Assembly (NCBI GenBank): GCA_947450365.1
Contig: CANFVE010000017.1
Location: 1 to 58,366 of the forward strand
Origin: Cytophagaceae bacterium
Lineage (GTDB): Bacteria; Bacteroidota; Bacteroidia; Cytophagales; Spirosomataceae
Reading direction: 5' to 3'
Length of the DNA: 58,366 nt
The notes under the pieces are model-generated. The model made no database searches, was not told where the DNA came from, and was given only the letters and a program-made list of their open reading frames with translations. Made by a program: the position numbers and the translations under genes. The first letter of the stretch is position 1; each line of letters begins with the position of its first letter. Positions 1 through 7,792 of this stretch are shown here, piece after piece.

Positions 1-31
1 GATAAATTTCTCCCTAATTTTTTAAATCGGG

Positions 32-62
32 TTTGCATTATAGCATCCTTTGCGTATTTTTG
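32..62 (+). promoter_or_regulatory. Bacteroidota-type promoter of tRNA-His
   Basis: TTTG at 32-35 and TATTTTTG at 55-62 are separated by 19 nt, fitting the Bacteroidota -33 TTTG / -7 TAnnTTTG consensus. Transcription would begin just before the tRNA. The bases after the -7 box (GCAGTCC) recur at the rpsF promoter. Confidence 0.7.
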
Positions 63-73
63 CAGTCCTAAAT

Positions 74-151
74 GGCGGTTGTAGCTCAGTTGGTTAGAGT
101 AGGCGTTTGTGGTGCGCTTGGTCGTGGGTTCGAGCCCCATCATCCGCCCCA
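74..151 (+). tRNA. tRNA-His (anticodon GTG)
   Basis: The sequence folds as a cloverleaf. The extra 5' G typical of tRNA-His (G-1, base 74) faces C73 (base 148). The D stem is GCTC/GAGT. The anticodon stem GGCGT/GCGCT carries the loop TTGTGGT, giving anticodon GTG (His). The T stem is GTGGG/CCCAT with loop TTCGAGC. CCA is encoded at 149-151. One oddity is a T79-T143 mismatch in the acceptor stem (position 5:68), where most relatives have a T-A pair. The gene has its own promoter just upstream and its own terminator just downstream, so it is probably a monocistronic tRNA. Confidence 0.93.
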
Positions 152-165
152 ATTTAGAAAATTAG

Positions 166-195
166 AGTCTCAGTGGAAACACTGAGACTTTTTTT
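166..195 (+). terminator. Intrinsic terminator of tRNA-His
   Basis: A perfect 10-bp stem, AGTCTCAGTG (166-175) with CACTGAGACT (180-189), has a GAAA tetraloop and runs directly into seven Ts (189-195). Confidence 0.9.
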
Positions 196-215
196 GTCCT
201 AGCCTAAAAAAGTAA

Positions 216-270
216 ATGCCCCACCTAGGTGAGGCATCGGCCCAAAGATGCTATCTTTGGGGGAGCACCT
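216..270 (+). promoter_or_regulatory. Structured leader with two hairpins and an alternative pairing
   Basis: Bases 216-237 form a 22-nt near-perfect palindrome (one C/A mismatch) centred on CACCTAGGTG. Bases 241-249 and 253-261 form a perfect 9-bp hairpin (CCCAAAGAT / ATCTTTGGG) with loop GCT. A second CACCT at 266-270 could compete with the first (222-226) for AGGTG at 227-231, enclosing the second hairpin. It lies between the tRNA terminator and the TTG start of the NYN gene. No T-run follows, so it is not a simple terminator. Its function is unknown. Confidence 0.5.
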
Positions 271-284
271 GACAAAGATAAGCA

Positions 285-911
285 TTGAAATCCGAAAAAA
301 AAGAAAAACAACGCGTAATCGCCTATGTGGATGGATCGAATCTCTATTTTGGGATGATAGATTCCGGCTTAAGGCATTGCAAATGGCTGGATGTCTCCCA
401 ACTTATTAAGGGCTTTATTCATGCGAATCAAACGCTGGTGGCTATCAAATTTTTTACGAGTCGGATTACGCACAATCCCCCTAAGGAAAAACGCCAAAAT
501 ACCTATTTAGAGGCGTTGGAAAGCCAAGGAGTAGATTTGATTTTTGGATCCTATCAAGCGAAATTTATGGAATGCCGCGAATGCGGGCATGAGTGGATTT
601 TGCCGACTGAAAAAATGACGGATGTCAATATCGCTACTCATTTACTCATGGATGCGCATTTAGATGTCTACGATACAGCTATTTTAATCTCGGGCGATAG
701 CGATTTTGTGCCTTGTATCGAATCGGTCAATACGGTTTTTATTGATAAATCAGTCGTCGTATTTTTTCCGCCGGGCCGTCATAATAATTCGGTGGCTGAG
801 GTCGCCCGGGCGAATCAGATGATCGGCAGACAAAAATTAATCGAATGCCAATTACCCCTCGAAATTGAAAAAAAAGATGGATATATCCTTCACAAGCCAG
901 AGGGCTGGTGA
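285..911 (+). CDS. NYN domain-containing protein (LabA-like PIN-fold nuclease)
   Basis: The 208-residue protein matches the NYN/LabA family of PIN-fold, metal-dependent RNase-like proteins. The expected acidic residues are visible: D16 in YVDGSN, D113 in MTDVNIA and D138/D140 in SGDSDF. A CxxC pair (C97, C100; CRECGHEW) before the second acidic motif resembles the zinc-knuckle insert seen in part of this family. The start must be TTG at 285, because an in-frame TAA lies at 279-281 and no ATG precedes the domain. cruF begins 23 nt downstream on the same strand, so co-transcription is likely. A nucleolytic role is inferred from the family; the substrate is unknown. Confidence 0.85.
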   Translation: MKSEKKEKQRVIAYVDGSNLYFGMIDSGLRHCKWLDVSQLIKGFIHANQTLVAIKFFTSRITHNPPKEKRQNTYLEALESQGVDLIFGSYQAKFMECRECGHEWILPTEKMTDVNIATHLLMDAHLDVYDTAILISGDSDFVPCIESVNTVFIDKSVVVFFPPGRHNNSVAEVARANQMIGRQKLIECQLPLEIEKKDGYILHKPEGW

Positions 912-934
912 TTTAATTTAAAAGTCCTTTTATT

Positions 935-1570
935 ATGAATCCTATTTTCTTAAAACGTTTTTTAATTGTCCTGTATGCAGCCGGTCTCATTGGCATGCAC
1001 ATTCCCGCTACGGCCCAATGGTTTACTTCGTTGGTTCCTCTAACCCTATGGTTTACCGGATTTATTTGTTTCTTCTACCATCCCAAACCTGGTTTTATGA
1101 CCTATTTGGTCATGGCACTAATAGCCGTTTCGGCTTGGTTTTTGGAGGTTCAGGGAGTTCGTACGGGTCGCATTTTCGGACAGTATGCTTATGGTGCTAC
1201 CTTAGGGGCCTCTTTTTTAAAAGTCCCCATTACGATTGGGATTAATTGGTTGGTCCTAGTGCTTGCCACCCAAGCTGTTGTGGAAGAATGGAATGTAGGA
1301 GGGAAAATAGGTAAGGCGGCTTTGGGCGCAGGGCTGATGACGGCATTGGATGTATTAATTGAACCGGTGGCGATTCATTTTGATTTTTGGCATTGGTCGG
1401 GGGGGCAAGTACCTATTCAGAATTTCGGCGCGTGGTGGTTGGCCAGTTTTTATTTTCATTTTGTTTTACAATCAGGACCTTGGACGTTTAAATCCAGCTT
1501 GTTCCGCCTCATCGCGATGCTCCAATTTTTATTTTTTCTTGGGCATTGGGTTTTGTTGCAATGGAAATAA
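935..1570 (+). CDS. cruF: Carotenoid biosynthesis protein, CruF family (carotenoid 1',2'-hydratase type)
   Basis: This is a 211-residue polytopic membrane protein of the PF04240 carotenoid biosynthesis family, which includes CruF (gamma-carotene 1'-hydroxylase) and bisanhydrobacterioruberin hydratase. These enzymes add water to the 1,2 double bond of acyclic carotene ends. Visible family hallmarks are a glutamate in a membrane helix near residue 71 followed by GVRTG, PxTIGxNW near 98-105, DxxxEPVA near 139-146, FWHW at 151-154 and a NFGAWW segment. About six or seven hydrophobic segments fill the length. No crtB, crtI or crtY lies in the window, so the rest of the pathway is elsewhere. It lies between the NYN gene and a B12-binding regulator, which may control it. 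Confidence 0.85.
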   Translation: MNPIFLKRFLIVLYAAGLIGMHIPATAQWFTSLVPLTLWFTGFICFFYHPKPGFMTYLVMALIAVSAWFLEVQGVRTGRIFGQYAYGATLGASFLKVPITIGINWLVLVLATQAVVEEWNVGGKIGKAALGAGLMTALDVLIEPVAIHFDFWHWSGGQVPIQNFGAWWLASFYFHFVLQSGPWTFKSSLFRLIAMLQFLFFLGHWVLLQWK

Positions 1571-1599
1571 TTTTCCAAGTTTAAAACAATTTTTACAAC

Positions 1600-1616
1600 T
1601 ATAGGTTTCCCCTATA
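1600..1616. promoter_or_regulatory. Inverted repeat overlapping the regulator start codon
   Basis: TATAGG (1600-1605) and CCTATA (1611-1616) form a perfect 6-bp inverted repeat with a 5-nt spacer. The last A is the A of the ATG of the MerR-type gene. A dyad placed here could be an autoregulatory operator or a start-codon hairpin. Confidence 0.35.
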
Positions 1617-2521
1617 TGGTTTCGTATTCAATCAAGGATTTAGAGCATTTAAGTGGCATCAAAGCGCATACCTTGCGTATTTGGGAACAGCGCTATCAAA
1701 TTCTTAAGCCTTCACGGAGCGAAACGAACATTCGTTCCTATGGCGATTCCGAATTGAAATTGGTCTTAAATATTGCGCTTTTGCAAGATAAAGCGGGATT
1801 TAAGATTTCGGAAATTGCCAAAATGTCCGAGGATGAAATCTCGAATCACATCTTAGAATTGTCAAAAGGACAGTTGGATTTTCCTGAACAAATTCAAGCC
1901 TTAACTGTGGCTATGATGGATTTGGATGAAAACCGATTCCAACAATTGACCCGAAACATTGTCGGTGCGCATGGCTTTGAGAGTTATATGCTGAATATTA
2001 TCTATCCATTTATGCGTCGCTTAGGTACCTTATGGCTTTCAGGATCGGTGGGGCCTGCCCAAGAGCATTTCATTAGTCATTTGATTCGTCAAAAAGTTAT
2101 TTCTGCGATCGACTCCCAAGAATTAAGCCTTAAACCCAGTGCGAAAAAATTCTTATTGTACCTTCCAGAAGGGGAATTGCACGAGATTGGCTTATTGTTT
2201 GCTAATTATGTGTTCCGCGCACGGAAACATTCAGTGGTTTATTTGGGTCAATCGTTGCCTTATGAGGAATTGTTATTGGCCTACAACATACACCAGCCTG
2301 ATTATATTTTCTCTGTCTTTACCTCAGAACCTAATGCAGAATTGATTCAATCCTATGTGAATAAAATGGTGGAGGATATGCCGGCGACGCAATTACTTTT
2401 GACGGGGTATCAAGTGCTGCAAAAAGAGGTGAATATTCCACAGGAAATTCACATTATCCCTGATTTTCAGGCCTTAATCGACCTGGCCAACGGCGCTGAA
2501 TTAACTAAAGCTTTGGTCTAA
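1616..2521 (+). CDS. MerR-family regulator with cobalamin-binding domain (CarH/LitR type)
   Basis: The protein has 301 residues. Residues 1-75 are a MerR winged-helix domain (YSIKDLEHLSGIKAHTLRIWEQRY region). Residues 90-165 match the methionine-synthase-like helical cap, and 175-300 the Rossmann-like B12-binding domain. Two motifs that define the CarH group are present: W140-x9-E150-H151 in the cap, and E187-x-H189-x-x-G192, where H189 is the expected lower cobalt ligand. In Thermus and Myxococcus CarH, adenosylcobalamin holds the dark repressor tetramer and light breaks it, releasing carotenoid genes. Placement directly after cruF supports a similar role. The 3' end overlaps the convergent guanylyltransferase gene by 21 nt. 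Confidence 0.88.
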   Translation: MVSYSIKDLEHLSGIKAHTLRIWEQRYQILKPSRSETNIRSYGDSELKLVLNIALLQDKAGFKISEIAKMSEDEISNHILELSKGQLDFPEQIQALTVAMMDLDENRFQQLTRNIVGAHGFESYMLNIIYPFMRRLGTLWLSGSVGPAQEHFISHLIRQKVISAIDSQELSLKPSAKKFLLYLPEGELHEIGLLFANYVFRARKHSVVYLGQSLPYEELLLAYNIHQPDYIFSVFTSEPNAELIQSYVNKMVEDMPATQLLLTGYQVLQKEVNIPQEIHIIPDFQALIDLANGAELTKALV

Positions 2522-3565
2522 TTTCGTTGCTTCTTCCACGAAAAATTTCACTTGCTGTTCCTGATCTTTTGGACAAATCATCAAAGCATTTCCATGTTCG
2601 GCCACAATAAAATTTTGTAGGCCATGGATGACAACTAATTTATGATGAGGTGTCTTAACGATACATTTTTCGGTATCAAAAACCATTACTTGACCTTCGA
2701 TCACATTTCCATTTTCGTCCTTGTCCTTGATTTCATATAGGGATTTCCAGGTACCTAAATCGGACCAACCGATGTCCGCCAAAATAACTTTAACCTCTTG
2801 TGCCTTTTCCATGATACCGTTATCGACGGAAATGCTTTTACAAACGGCGTAGACTTTGCGAATGAAATCCTCTTCTGTTGGCGTATAATAATGCACCAAG
2901 CCTTCTTCGAATTGCTCGGCCATCCTTGACAGATGTTTATTTAATTCCCGCTTAAACGTGGGGATACTAAAAATGAATATACCTGCGTTCCACACATAAT
3001 CTCCACTTTCCAAAAAAGCCTCTGCGAGTTCGACATTCGGTTTTTCTGTAAAAGTTTTCACCGTTTTGGCTTCATTTTCACTTGAAAGATATTGAATATA
3101 CCCATATCCGGTGTCAGGACGAGTCGGTAAAATGCCTAAAGTGACCAAACAAGGTTCAGAGGCGGCATGTAAGGCGAGTTTAATTTTCGACTGAAAAGCT
3201 TCCTCTTTTAAAATTACGTGGTCAGCTGGGGCAACGACCAATTTTGCCTGTGGATGTTTTTTCCCAATCTTATACGCTGCATAGGCGATGCAAGGAGCGG
3301 TATTTCTACGCTGCGGTTCCTTTAGGATTTGGTCGGGTGTTAAAAATGGCAATTGCTCTTGAACGATATCGGCAAATTCTGAACTGGTAACGACGTAAAT
3401 ATTTTCGTTCGGGATGATTCCTGCGAATCGCTCAGCGGTTTGTTGGAGCATCGTTTTTCCCACCCCTAATACATCATGAAATTGTTTTGGATTTGAACTT
3501 CTGCTGATCGGCCAAAAACGGGTTCCAATTCCCCCAGCCATGATGATTAAGAAGGTATTTTTCAT
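2501..3565 (-). CDS. manC: Mannose-1-phosphate guanylyltransferase
   Basis: This nucleotidyltransferase of 354 residues makes GDP-mannose from mannose-1-phosphate and GTP for polysaccharide and glycoprotein synthesis. The pyrophosphorylase signature spans residues 10-22 (AGGIGTRFWPISR), followed by the PKQF lysine at 27. APADH near 114 and FTEKP near 172 match nucleotide and sugar binding positions. Only the transferase domain and a short beta-helix-like tail are present; the C-terminal phosphomannose isomerase domain of bifunctional ManC is absent. It lies 3 nt downstream of the DUF3089 gene, so the two are probably one operon, and it overlaps the CarH-like gene tail to tail. Confidence 0.9.
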   Translation of the reverse strand: MKNTFLIIMAGGIGTRFWPISRSSNPKQFHDVLGVGKTMLQQTAERFAGIIPNENIYVVTSSEFADIVQEQLPFLTPDQILKEPQRRNTAPCIAYAAYKIGKKHPQAKLVVAPADHVILKEEAFQSKIKLALHAASEPCLVTLGILPTRPDTGYGYIQYLSSENEAKTVKTFTEKPNVELAEAFLESGDYVWNAGIFIFSIPTFKRELNKHLSRMAEQFEEGLVHYYTPTEEDFIRKVYAVCKSISVDNGIMEKAQEVKVILADIGWSDLGTWKSLYEIKDKDENGNVIEGQVMVFDTEKCIVKTPHHKLVVIHGLQNFIVAEHGNALMICPKDQEQQVKFFVEEATKLDQSFS

Positions 3566-3568
3566 GCC

Positions 3569-4615
3569 TTATTGTTTACTTAAAAAGGTGCGAACCCGAA
3601 ATTTGGCATTTTCACGAATGGGTGCGTAGAATAAATTTAAATCCGCCTGATGCCAGTTTTTGATATGGACAAATTGCCGGCCAAACACATAAGGAGTATG
3701 TGTCCATAAAACACCCAAATGATTTTGGGCATCAGCAAAGTTTTTCACCCATTTAAATCCATAGGATACTCCTCCGGGATTTAATTTTTGGGAGACAAAA
3801 TTTTCATCAAGCGACCAGGTTAATGGATTGGTGGAAACAAGTTCAGTTGACGTTTTCGGGTGCCAGTCGGGCAAATAGCCATTCAAGAAGGTCGTATATG
3901 CAATAAAACAACCCGTTTGACTAGCATTTTCACAGGGTTTAATGTGTTCAAACGCGTTTTTGGGTGTAGCGATGCCAATGATATAGGCGGCCACTAATTT
4001 GTCGCCTAAGGGTTTTCCATCAAAAAACTCTTTCATCAATCGGGTCGCGTGAACGGTTCCTTGGCTGTGCGAGGCGATGATGATTGGCCTATTTTGGTTG
4101 TAATGGGCCAAGTAATATTCAAATGCCTTTTTAACATCGGTATAGGCAAGATTTAATGCGGCATCTTTATCCTCTTTAAATGGTGTGACGAAGGCGAAAT
4201 AATGGGCTTGTCGGTAACGAGGGGCATAGATTCTTCCGGCACCATTAAAAATGGAGGCTTGGTTTAGGATGGTAGATTCGTCTACTTTTTTATTGAGAAA
4301 GGAATCATCGACGGAGGCATTCCACTGAAATTCGTTGGTCGGCGCATAGGTTAAGATCGTCGGATGAATGAAAAAAACATCGGCTTGCGCCGTGGCTTGT
4401 TCATCCGAAAAGGGGGCGCCCTTCGGAATGGAATCGGCTAAGTCTTTTTTAGTCGGGAGCGCAGCCCAATTCTCACCCTTCGCATAATCGACTTCCGCAG
4501 GAATGGGGCTTTGGTTCCACCGAATTCCTAAGCGAGCGGGTACAGGCGTTTTACAACTGAAGAGCTGAAGAGCAAACCAACAAGTAATCAGGAGGAGGTA
4601 TTGAGTTTTTCCCAT
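3569..4615 (-). CDS. DUF3089 family lipoprotein, predicted alpha/beta hydrolase
   Basis: The 348-residue protein starts with a lipoprotein signal peptide ending LFSC, so the mature protein would begin at C21 and be membrane-anchored in the envelope. The rest matches DUF3089, a divergent alpha/beta-hydrolase family: DVFFIHPT near 79-86, a nucleophile-elbow-like ASHSQG with Ser184, and a C-terminal HIKNWHQADLNLFY segment that may supply the histidine. Substrates of this family are not established. It precedes manC on the same strand by 3 nt. A divergent -7 box lies about 20 nt upstream. Confidence 0.8.
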   Translation of the reverse strand: MGKTQYLLLITCWFALQLFSCKTPVPARLGIRWNQSPIPAEVDYAKGENWAALPTKKDLADSIPKGAPFSDEQATAQADVFFIHPTILTYAPTNEFQWNASVDDSFLNKKVDESTILNQASIFNGAGRIYAPRYRQAHYFAFVTPFKEDKDAALNLAYTDVKKAFEYYLAHYNQNRPIIIASHSQGTVHATRLMKEFFDGKPLGDKLVAAYIIGIATPKNAFEHIKPCENASQTGCFIAYTTFLNGYLPDWHPKTSTELVSTNPLTWSLDENFVSQKLNPGGVSYGFKWVKNFADAQNHLGVLWTHTPYVFGRQFVHIKNWHQADLNLFYAPIRENAKFRVRTFLSKQ

Positions 4616-4632
4616 GGATGAAAATTACAAGT

Positions 4633-4640
4633 CAAAGCTA
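4633..4640 (-). promoter_or_regulatory. Candidate -7 box for the DUF3089-manC operon
   Basis: On the minus strand this reads TAGCTTTG, matching TAnnTTTG, and lies 17 nt before the ATG. No clear TTTG -33 element stands at the usual distance. Confidence 0.35.
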
Positions 4641-4768
4641 ACAAGAAATAATGCTTTTTAGAAGATAAAAATATCAAAAGGCTGATTATTTGGTGTAGGC
4701 AATAAAAATATTTACGGAAAAACTATCAATTTTTTGATACGAAATATAAATTAATTTAATTTTAAGAG

Positions 4769-4776
4769 TAGCTTTG
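4769..4776 (+). promoter_or_regulatory. Candidate -7 box for the TonB-dependent receptor
   Basis: TAGCTTTG matches TAnnTTTG and is identical to the divergent box at 4633-4640. The leader would be about 45 nt. A convincing -33 TTTG is missing at 19-21 nt. The rest of the AT-rich gap 4616-4825 holds nothing else I can name. Confidence 0.4.
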
Positions 4777-4825
4777 TCACCAAAGTGAAACTAAAATTTA
4801 AATAAGTTCCATCAAATTCTTCATT

Positions 4826-7708
4826 ATGAAAAAACTTTTTACTCAAATCCTGCCGGTTTTTGCCGTCTTCTTCCTACTTAGTTTATCGGTGTTTGCCCAA
4901 ACGAAAGTAGCTGGAAAAGTTACAGATGCGGCTTCAAAAGAATCCTTAATTGGAGTTAGCATTGCCGTGAAAGGAAAGGTTATTGGTACGATTTCAGATG
5001 CCAATGGTAATTTCTCTTTAACTACTTCTACCCCCACACCGTTCAGTTTGGTGGTTTCGATGGTGGGTTATGAGCGTCAAGAAATTGTCGTAAAGGAAGC
5101 AAAATCAGATTTAAAGATTGTGTTGAAAGAACAATCAACGATGGGTCAAGATGTGGTAGTTTCCGCTTCTCGTATCGAGGAAAGTGTTCTTCAATCGCCG
5201 GTATCTGTTGAAAAAATGGATATCCGTTCGATTCGTGAAACGCCAGCCGCTTCGTTTTATGATGCGTTGCGCAACTTGAAAGGGGTTGAAACAAGTACCC
5301 AATCGGTTTCTTTTTCATCCATCAACATGCGTGGTTTCAATAGCAACGGAAACGTTCGTGTGGTTCAATTAATCGATGGCATGGATAATCAAGCACCAGG
5401 CTTGAACTTTTCCGTGGGTAATATCGTAGGTATTTCAGAATTAGACTTAGAAGGCGTTGAGGTGTTGCCAGGGGCAGCTTCCGCCTTATATGGTCCAAAT
5501 GCCATGAATGGTATCATTTTGATGAATTCAAAAAGTCCTTTCTTATATCAAGGTTTAAGTGCTCAAGTGAAAGCGGGTTTAATGTCTGCTTCGAACCGTA
5601 CCACGCAAACGACTCCATATGGGGATGTTTCCATTCGCTATGCGCAAGCGTTTAATAACAAATGGGCGTATAAAGTGAATTTTACTTCTTTAAGTGCGGA
5701 AGATTGGCAAGCCACTGATTATCGTGACCAATCTCTTTTAAATGGGACTACTTTAGGAGCGGGTTGGCATTCAACCAATAATGGGTACAATGGTATCAAC
5801 ATGTATGGGGATGAAACAAACGTAAATATGTTGTCTTCCTTAAAACCTGTTTTAGGAGATCCTACATCCCCTTTGACACAGGGTATTAACCAAATCTCAA
5901 AGGCTACAGGAGGTTTATTAACTCCATCTGCGATTTTAGGTTATATCGTACCTAACGTGAATATTTCACGCCGTGGTTATGAGGAGCGTGATTTAGCTTC
6001 TTATGCGAACCGTAACATTAAATTTAATGCAGCTTTGCACTACCGGTTTAATGATAAAGTGGAATTGATTTTACAAGGATCTTATGGCCAAGGGACAACG
6101 GTTTACACAGGAGCAGATCGTTATTCAATCAAGAACTTTAGCATGGGCCAATACAAAGCAGAGTTAAAAGGATCTAACTTCTTCTTACGTGCCTTCACTA
6201 CTCAAGAAAATTCAGGTGAAGCGTATGCGACAGGAACATTGGGTCAGTTAGTTAACGAGGTTGCAAAACCAAGTACTGCTTGGTATCCTGAATACTTCTC
6301 GACGTTCGCTGGTTTGGCATTGACAAACTTTGGAACTGTTTTGCAAACCACATTAGCGCAAACAGGTAATCCAACGACTGCGGTAGGTGCTGCCATAGCA
6401 AGTACCCAAGCTGCTTTTAACTCATACCACACAAGCGCTCGTGGTAAAGCGGATATCGGACGTTTAGTTCCTGGTACGCAAGCATTTAATACGGCGGTGG
6501 AAGCCATCAAAGGGAAAGCATTACCGAATGGCGCCAAGTTTACAGATAAAACAGCTTTATATCACTACGAAGGGATGTACAATTTCACAGAGAAATTGAA
6601 CAACAAAGTAGAAATGATCATGGGAGCATCGTATCGTCAATATGCCTTGAATTCTGAAGGTTCTTTATTTGCCTTGAAAGATGATGGGTCTGAATTTTCA
6701 ATTTCGGAGTACGGCGCTTATTTACAATTGGCGAAAAAAATGTTCGCAGATAAGTTTAAATTGACCGGTTCCATGCGCTACGATAAAAATGAAAACTTCG
6801 AAGGCCAATTTAGCCCTCGGGTTTCTGGGGTTTATTCTGAAGGTCGTTCGAATTTCCGTGCTTCTTACCAAACAGGTTTCCGTATCCCTACGACACAAGA
6901 CCAATACATTAACTTGTTAACTCCTTCTGCACGTTTATTAGGGGGCTTAGCTGTGATCCAAGATCGCTACAAATTATCTGGAAACTCATATACCTTACAA
7001 TCGGTTATCGCGTCGCCTACAAATCCGGCCAACTGGAAAGTGTACCAATCGAAAGATTGGAAACCAGAACAAGTTCGTACGTTGGAATTTGGTTACAAAG
7101 GATTCCTTGGCGATCGCATGTTAGCTGATTTCTATATTTATCAGTCGAACTTTACCAACTTCTCTGCGGGTCAAGTAGTAGCTCAACCATCTGCAACCAT
7201 CGCTGGTGCCTTGAATTACTTCTCATTCCCATCGAATGTGGAGAATGAAGTTGTAACAAACGGTTGGGGTTTAAGCTTAGATTACCAATTAGGATCTAAC
7301 TGGAACATTGGAACAAACGTTTCTTACAATGCTGTGAAGGACAACGGTGGTTTAGCGGATTATCAATTAGCCTTTAACACACCAAACTATCGCACAAACG
7401 TGACCCTAGGAAACCGTAACATCGGTGGTTCTGGCTGGGGATTCAGCGCAGTTTGGAGATTCCAAGATCAATTCGTTTGGCAATCGTCTATGGTAAACCA
7501 AGTAGTAAATCAATCCCAACAAAGTTTAATTCCTGGTTTCCATACCTTGGATGCTCAGATCAGCAAGAAATTGTCTAGTATGAAGTCCATCTTAAAAGTA
7601 GGTGGATCTAATTTGTTAGGTGCGCAATACACAACAGGTTGGGCGAACCCAACGGTAGGAAGTATCTACTATGTAAGCTTGACATTTGATCAATTATTGA
7701 ACAAATAA
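4826..7708 (+). CDS. TonB-dependent outer membrane receptor with CarboxypepD_reg-like domain
   Basis: The 960-residue protein has a signal peptide (residues 1-24, ending VFAQ). A carboxypeptidase-regulatory-like beta domain spans about 27-105 (VAGKVTDAASKESLIGVSI region), a plug domain about 118-235 (SINMRGFNSNGNV, EVLPGAASALYGPNAMNG), and a long 22-strand-type barrel runs to the C-terminus, which ends in a terminal strand plus a few residues. Such receptors take up siderophores, vitamin B12, peptides or glycans with energy from TonB-ExbBD. No SusD-like partner follows, so it is not a classical SusC pair. Its substrate cannot be read from the sequence. A strong terminator separates it from uvrA. 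Confidence 0.9.
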   Translation: MKKLFTQILPVFAVFFLLSLSVFAQTKVAGKVTDAASKESLIGVSIAVKGKVIGTISDANGNFSLTTSTPTPFSLVVSMVGYERQEIVVKEAKSDLKIVLKEQSTMGQDVVVSASRIEESVLQSPVSVEKMDIRSIRETPAASFYDALRNLKGVETSTQSVSFSSINMRGFNSNGNVRVVQLIDGMDNQAPGLNFSVGNIVGISELDLEGVEVLPGAASALYGPNAMNGIILMNSKSPFLYQGLSAQVKAGLMSASNRTTQTTPYGDVSIRYAQAFNNKWAYKVNFTSLSAEDWQATDYRDQSLLNGTTLGAGWHSTNNGYNGINMYGDETNVNMLSSLKPVLGDPTSPLTQGINQISKATGGLLTPSAILGYIVPNVNISRRGYEERDLASYANRNIKFNAALHYRFNDKVELILQGSYGQGTTVYTGADRYSIKNFSMGQYKAELKGSNFFLRAFTTQENSGEAYATGTLGQLVNEVAKPSTAWYPEYFSTFAGLALTNFGTVLQTTLAQTGNPTTAVGAAIASTQAAFNSYHTSARGKADIGRLVPGTQAFNTAVEAIKGKALPNGAKFTDKTALYHYEGMYNFTEKLNNKVEMIMGASYRQYALNSEGSLFALKDDGSEFSISEYGAYLQLAKKMFADKFKLTGSMRYDKNENFEGQFSPRVSGVYSEGRSNFRASYQTGFRIPTTQDQYINLLTPSARLLGGLAVIQDRYKLSGNSYTLQSVIASPTNPANWKVYQSKDWKPEQVRTLEFGYKGFLGDRMLADFYIYQSNFTNFSAGQVVAQPSATIAGALNYFSFPSNVENEVVTNGWGLSLDYQLGSNWNIGTNVSYNAVKDNGGLADYQLAFNTPNYRTNVTLGNRNIGGSGWGFSAVWRFQDQFVWQSSMVNQVVNQSQQSLIPGFHTLDAQISKKLSSMKSILKVGGSNLLGAQYTTGWANPTVGSIYYVSLTFDQLLNK

Positions 7709-7726
7709 AATTCTTCCATTTTTCTT

Positions 7727-7759
7727 GAGGCTGCCCCGAAAAGGGCAGCCTCTTTTTTT
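7727..7759 (+). terminator. Intrinsic terminator after the TonB receptor
   Basis: GAGGCTGCCC (7727-7736) pairs perfectly with GGGCAGCCTC (7743-7752) around a CGAAAA loop, followed by seven Ts. Confidence 0.95.
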
Positions 7760-7760
7760 G

Positions 7761-7768
7761 TACCTTTG
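7761..7768 (+). promoter_or_regulatory. Candidate -7 box for uvrA
   Basis: TACCTTTG matches TAnnTTTG. It lies just after the terminator T-run and 24 nt before the chosen uvrA ATG. It argues against translation starting at the upstream TTG at 7766, which falls inside the box. Confidence 0.45.
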
Positions 7769-7792
7769 GGGATTCTATTTTTCAATTCAACT

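Noticed and set aside
216-261. Double terminator after the tRNA
   Set aside because: Neither hairpin is followed by a T-run, and a perfect terminator already lies at 166-195.
4826-7708. SusC of a polysaccharide utilisation locus
   Set aside because: No SusD-like gene or glycoside hydrolase is nearby; the gene stands alone between terminators or promoters.
7766-7792. Upstream TTG extension of uvrA
   Set aside because: It overlaps the -7 box, and UvrA similarity begins after the ATG at 7793.
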